Shown here in pieces: positions 6,051 through 6,099 of a stretch of DNA of 6,099 nucleotides (within the stretch, counting starts at the first letter, position 1; every line of letters begins with the position of its first letter). This stretch comes from Chloroflexota bacterium (GTDB lineage Bacteria; Chloroflexota; Anaerolineae; Aggregatilineales; Phototrophicaceae), in contig QGUR01000277.1 of NCBI GenBank assembly GCA_003242205.1, positions 1 to 6,099 on the forward strand, in the 5' to 3' direction. The position numbers and the translations under genes are program-made. The notes beneath the pieces are model-generated. The model saw only the letters and a list, made by a program, of their open reading frames with translations. It had not been told where the DNA came from and made no database searches.

Positions 6051-6099
6051 CAATCCCAGAGCCCACGAACCCGACCAAAAACCGGAATGCCTCTTTCTT

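Noticed and set aside
1..6099. Search for a CRISPR array, tRNA or rRNA, insertion sequence ends or a defence system
   Set aside because: I saw no spaced repeat array, cloverleaf, transposase motif or nuclease/helicase gene on either strand; the genes are metabolic or exported proteins.

Overview
The window is GC-rich bacterial DNA with five protein genes, all on the + strand. The likely source is a member of the Chloroflexota, Anaerolineae-like. The main clue is the first gene: an exported protein built from an Ig-like module, a bacterial SH3 domain and a CARDB-type domain, joined by Thr/Pro/Glu-rich linkers. That architecture is typical of the group, but no marker gene is present, so the assignment is an inference.

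Layout. (1) Bases 1-1035 are the 3' part of the exported multidomain protein, closed by a textbook intrinsic terminator at 1048-1078. (2) A sigma70-like promoter (1101-1130) precedes a class III PLP-dependent aminotransferase (1172-2458). (3) After 84 bases comes a small, probably membrane-anchored or secreted protein of unknown function (2543-3370). (4) A 180-base spacer (3371-3550) is rich in inverted repeats and ends in a perfect 8-bp dyad just before the next start. (5) A second class III aminotransferase, a good match to 4-aminobutyrate aminotransferase GabT (3551-4900), is followed after 10 bases by a YtcJ-type amidohydrolase (4911-6050). The amidohydrolase reading frame ends early, close to the window end, probably through a frameshift or a poor-quality or misassembled contig end.

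How the genes may work together. The two aminotransferases are clear paralogues (about 52 of 79 residues identical in the catalytic core by hand count) and both keep the PLP-binding residues. They would move the amino group of an omega-amino acid such as GABA to 2-oxoglutarate. The amidohydrolase is translationally close to gabT and could release an amine or amino acid from an N-substituted amide for the transaminase. That coupling is inference from position and family. The exported first gene is transcriptionally insulated by its terminator and looks unrelated.

I found no RNA gene, CRISPR array, insertion sequence or origin, and nothing that clearly amounts to a new defence or mobile system. 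The best leads are the uncharacterised exported protein between the paralogues, the dyad at the gabT start, the altered active-site-loop motif in the first aminotransferase, and the broken end of the amidohydrolase.
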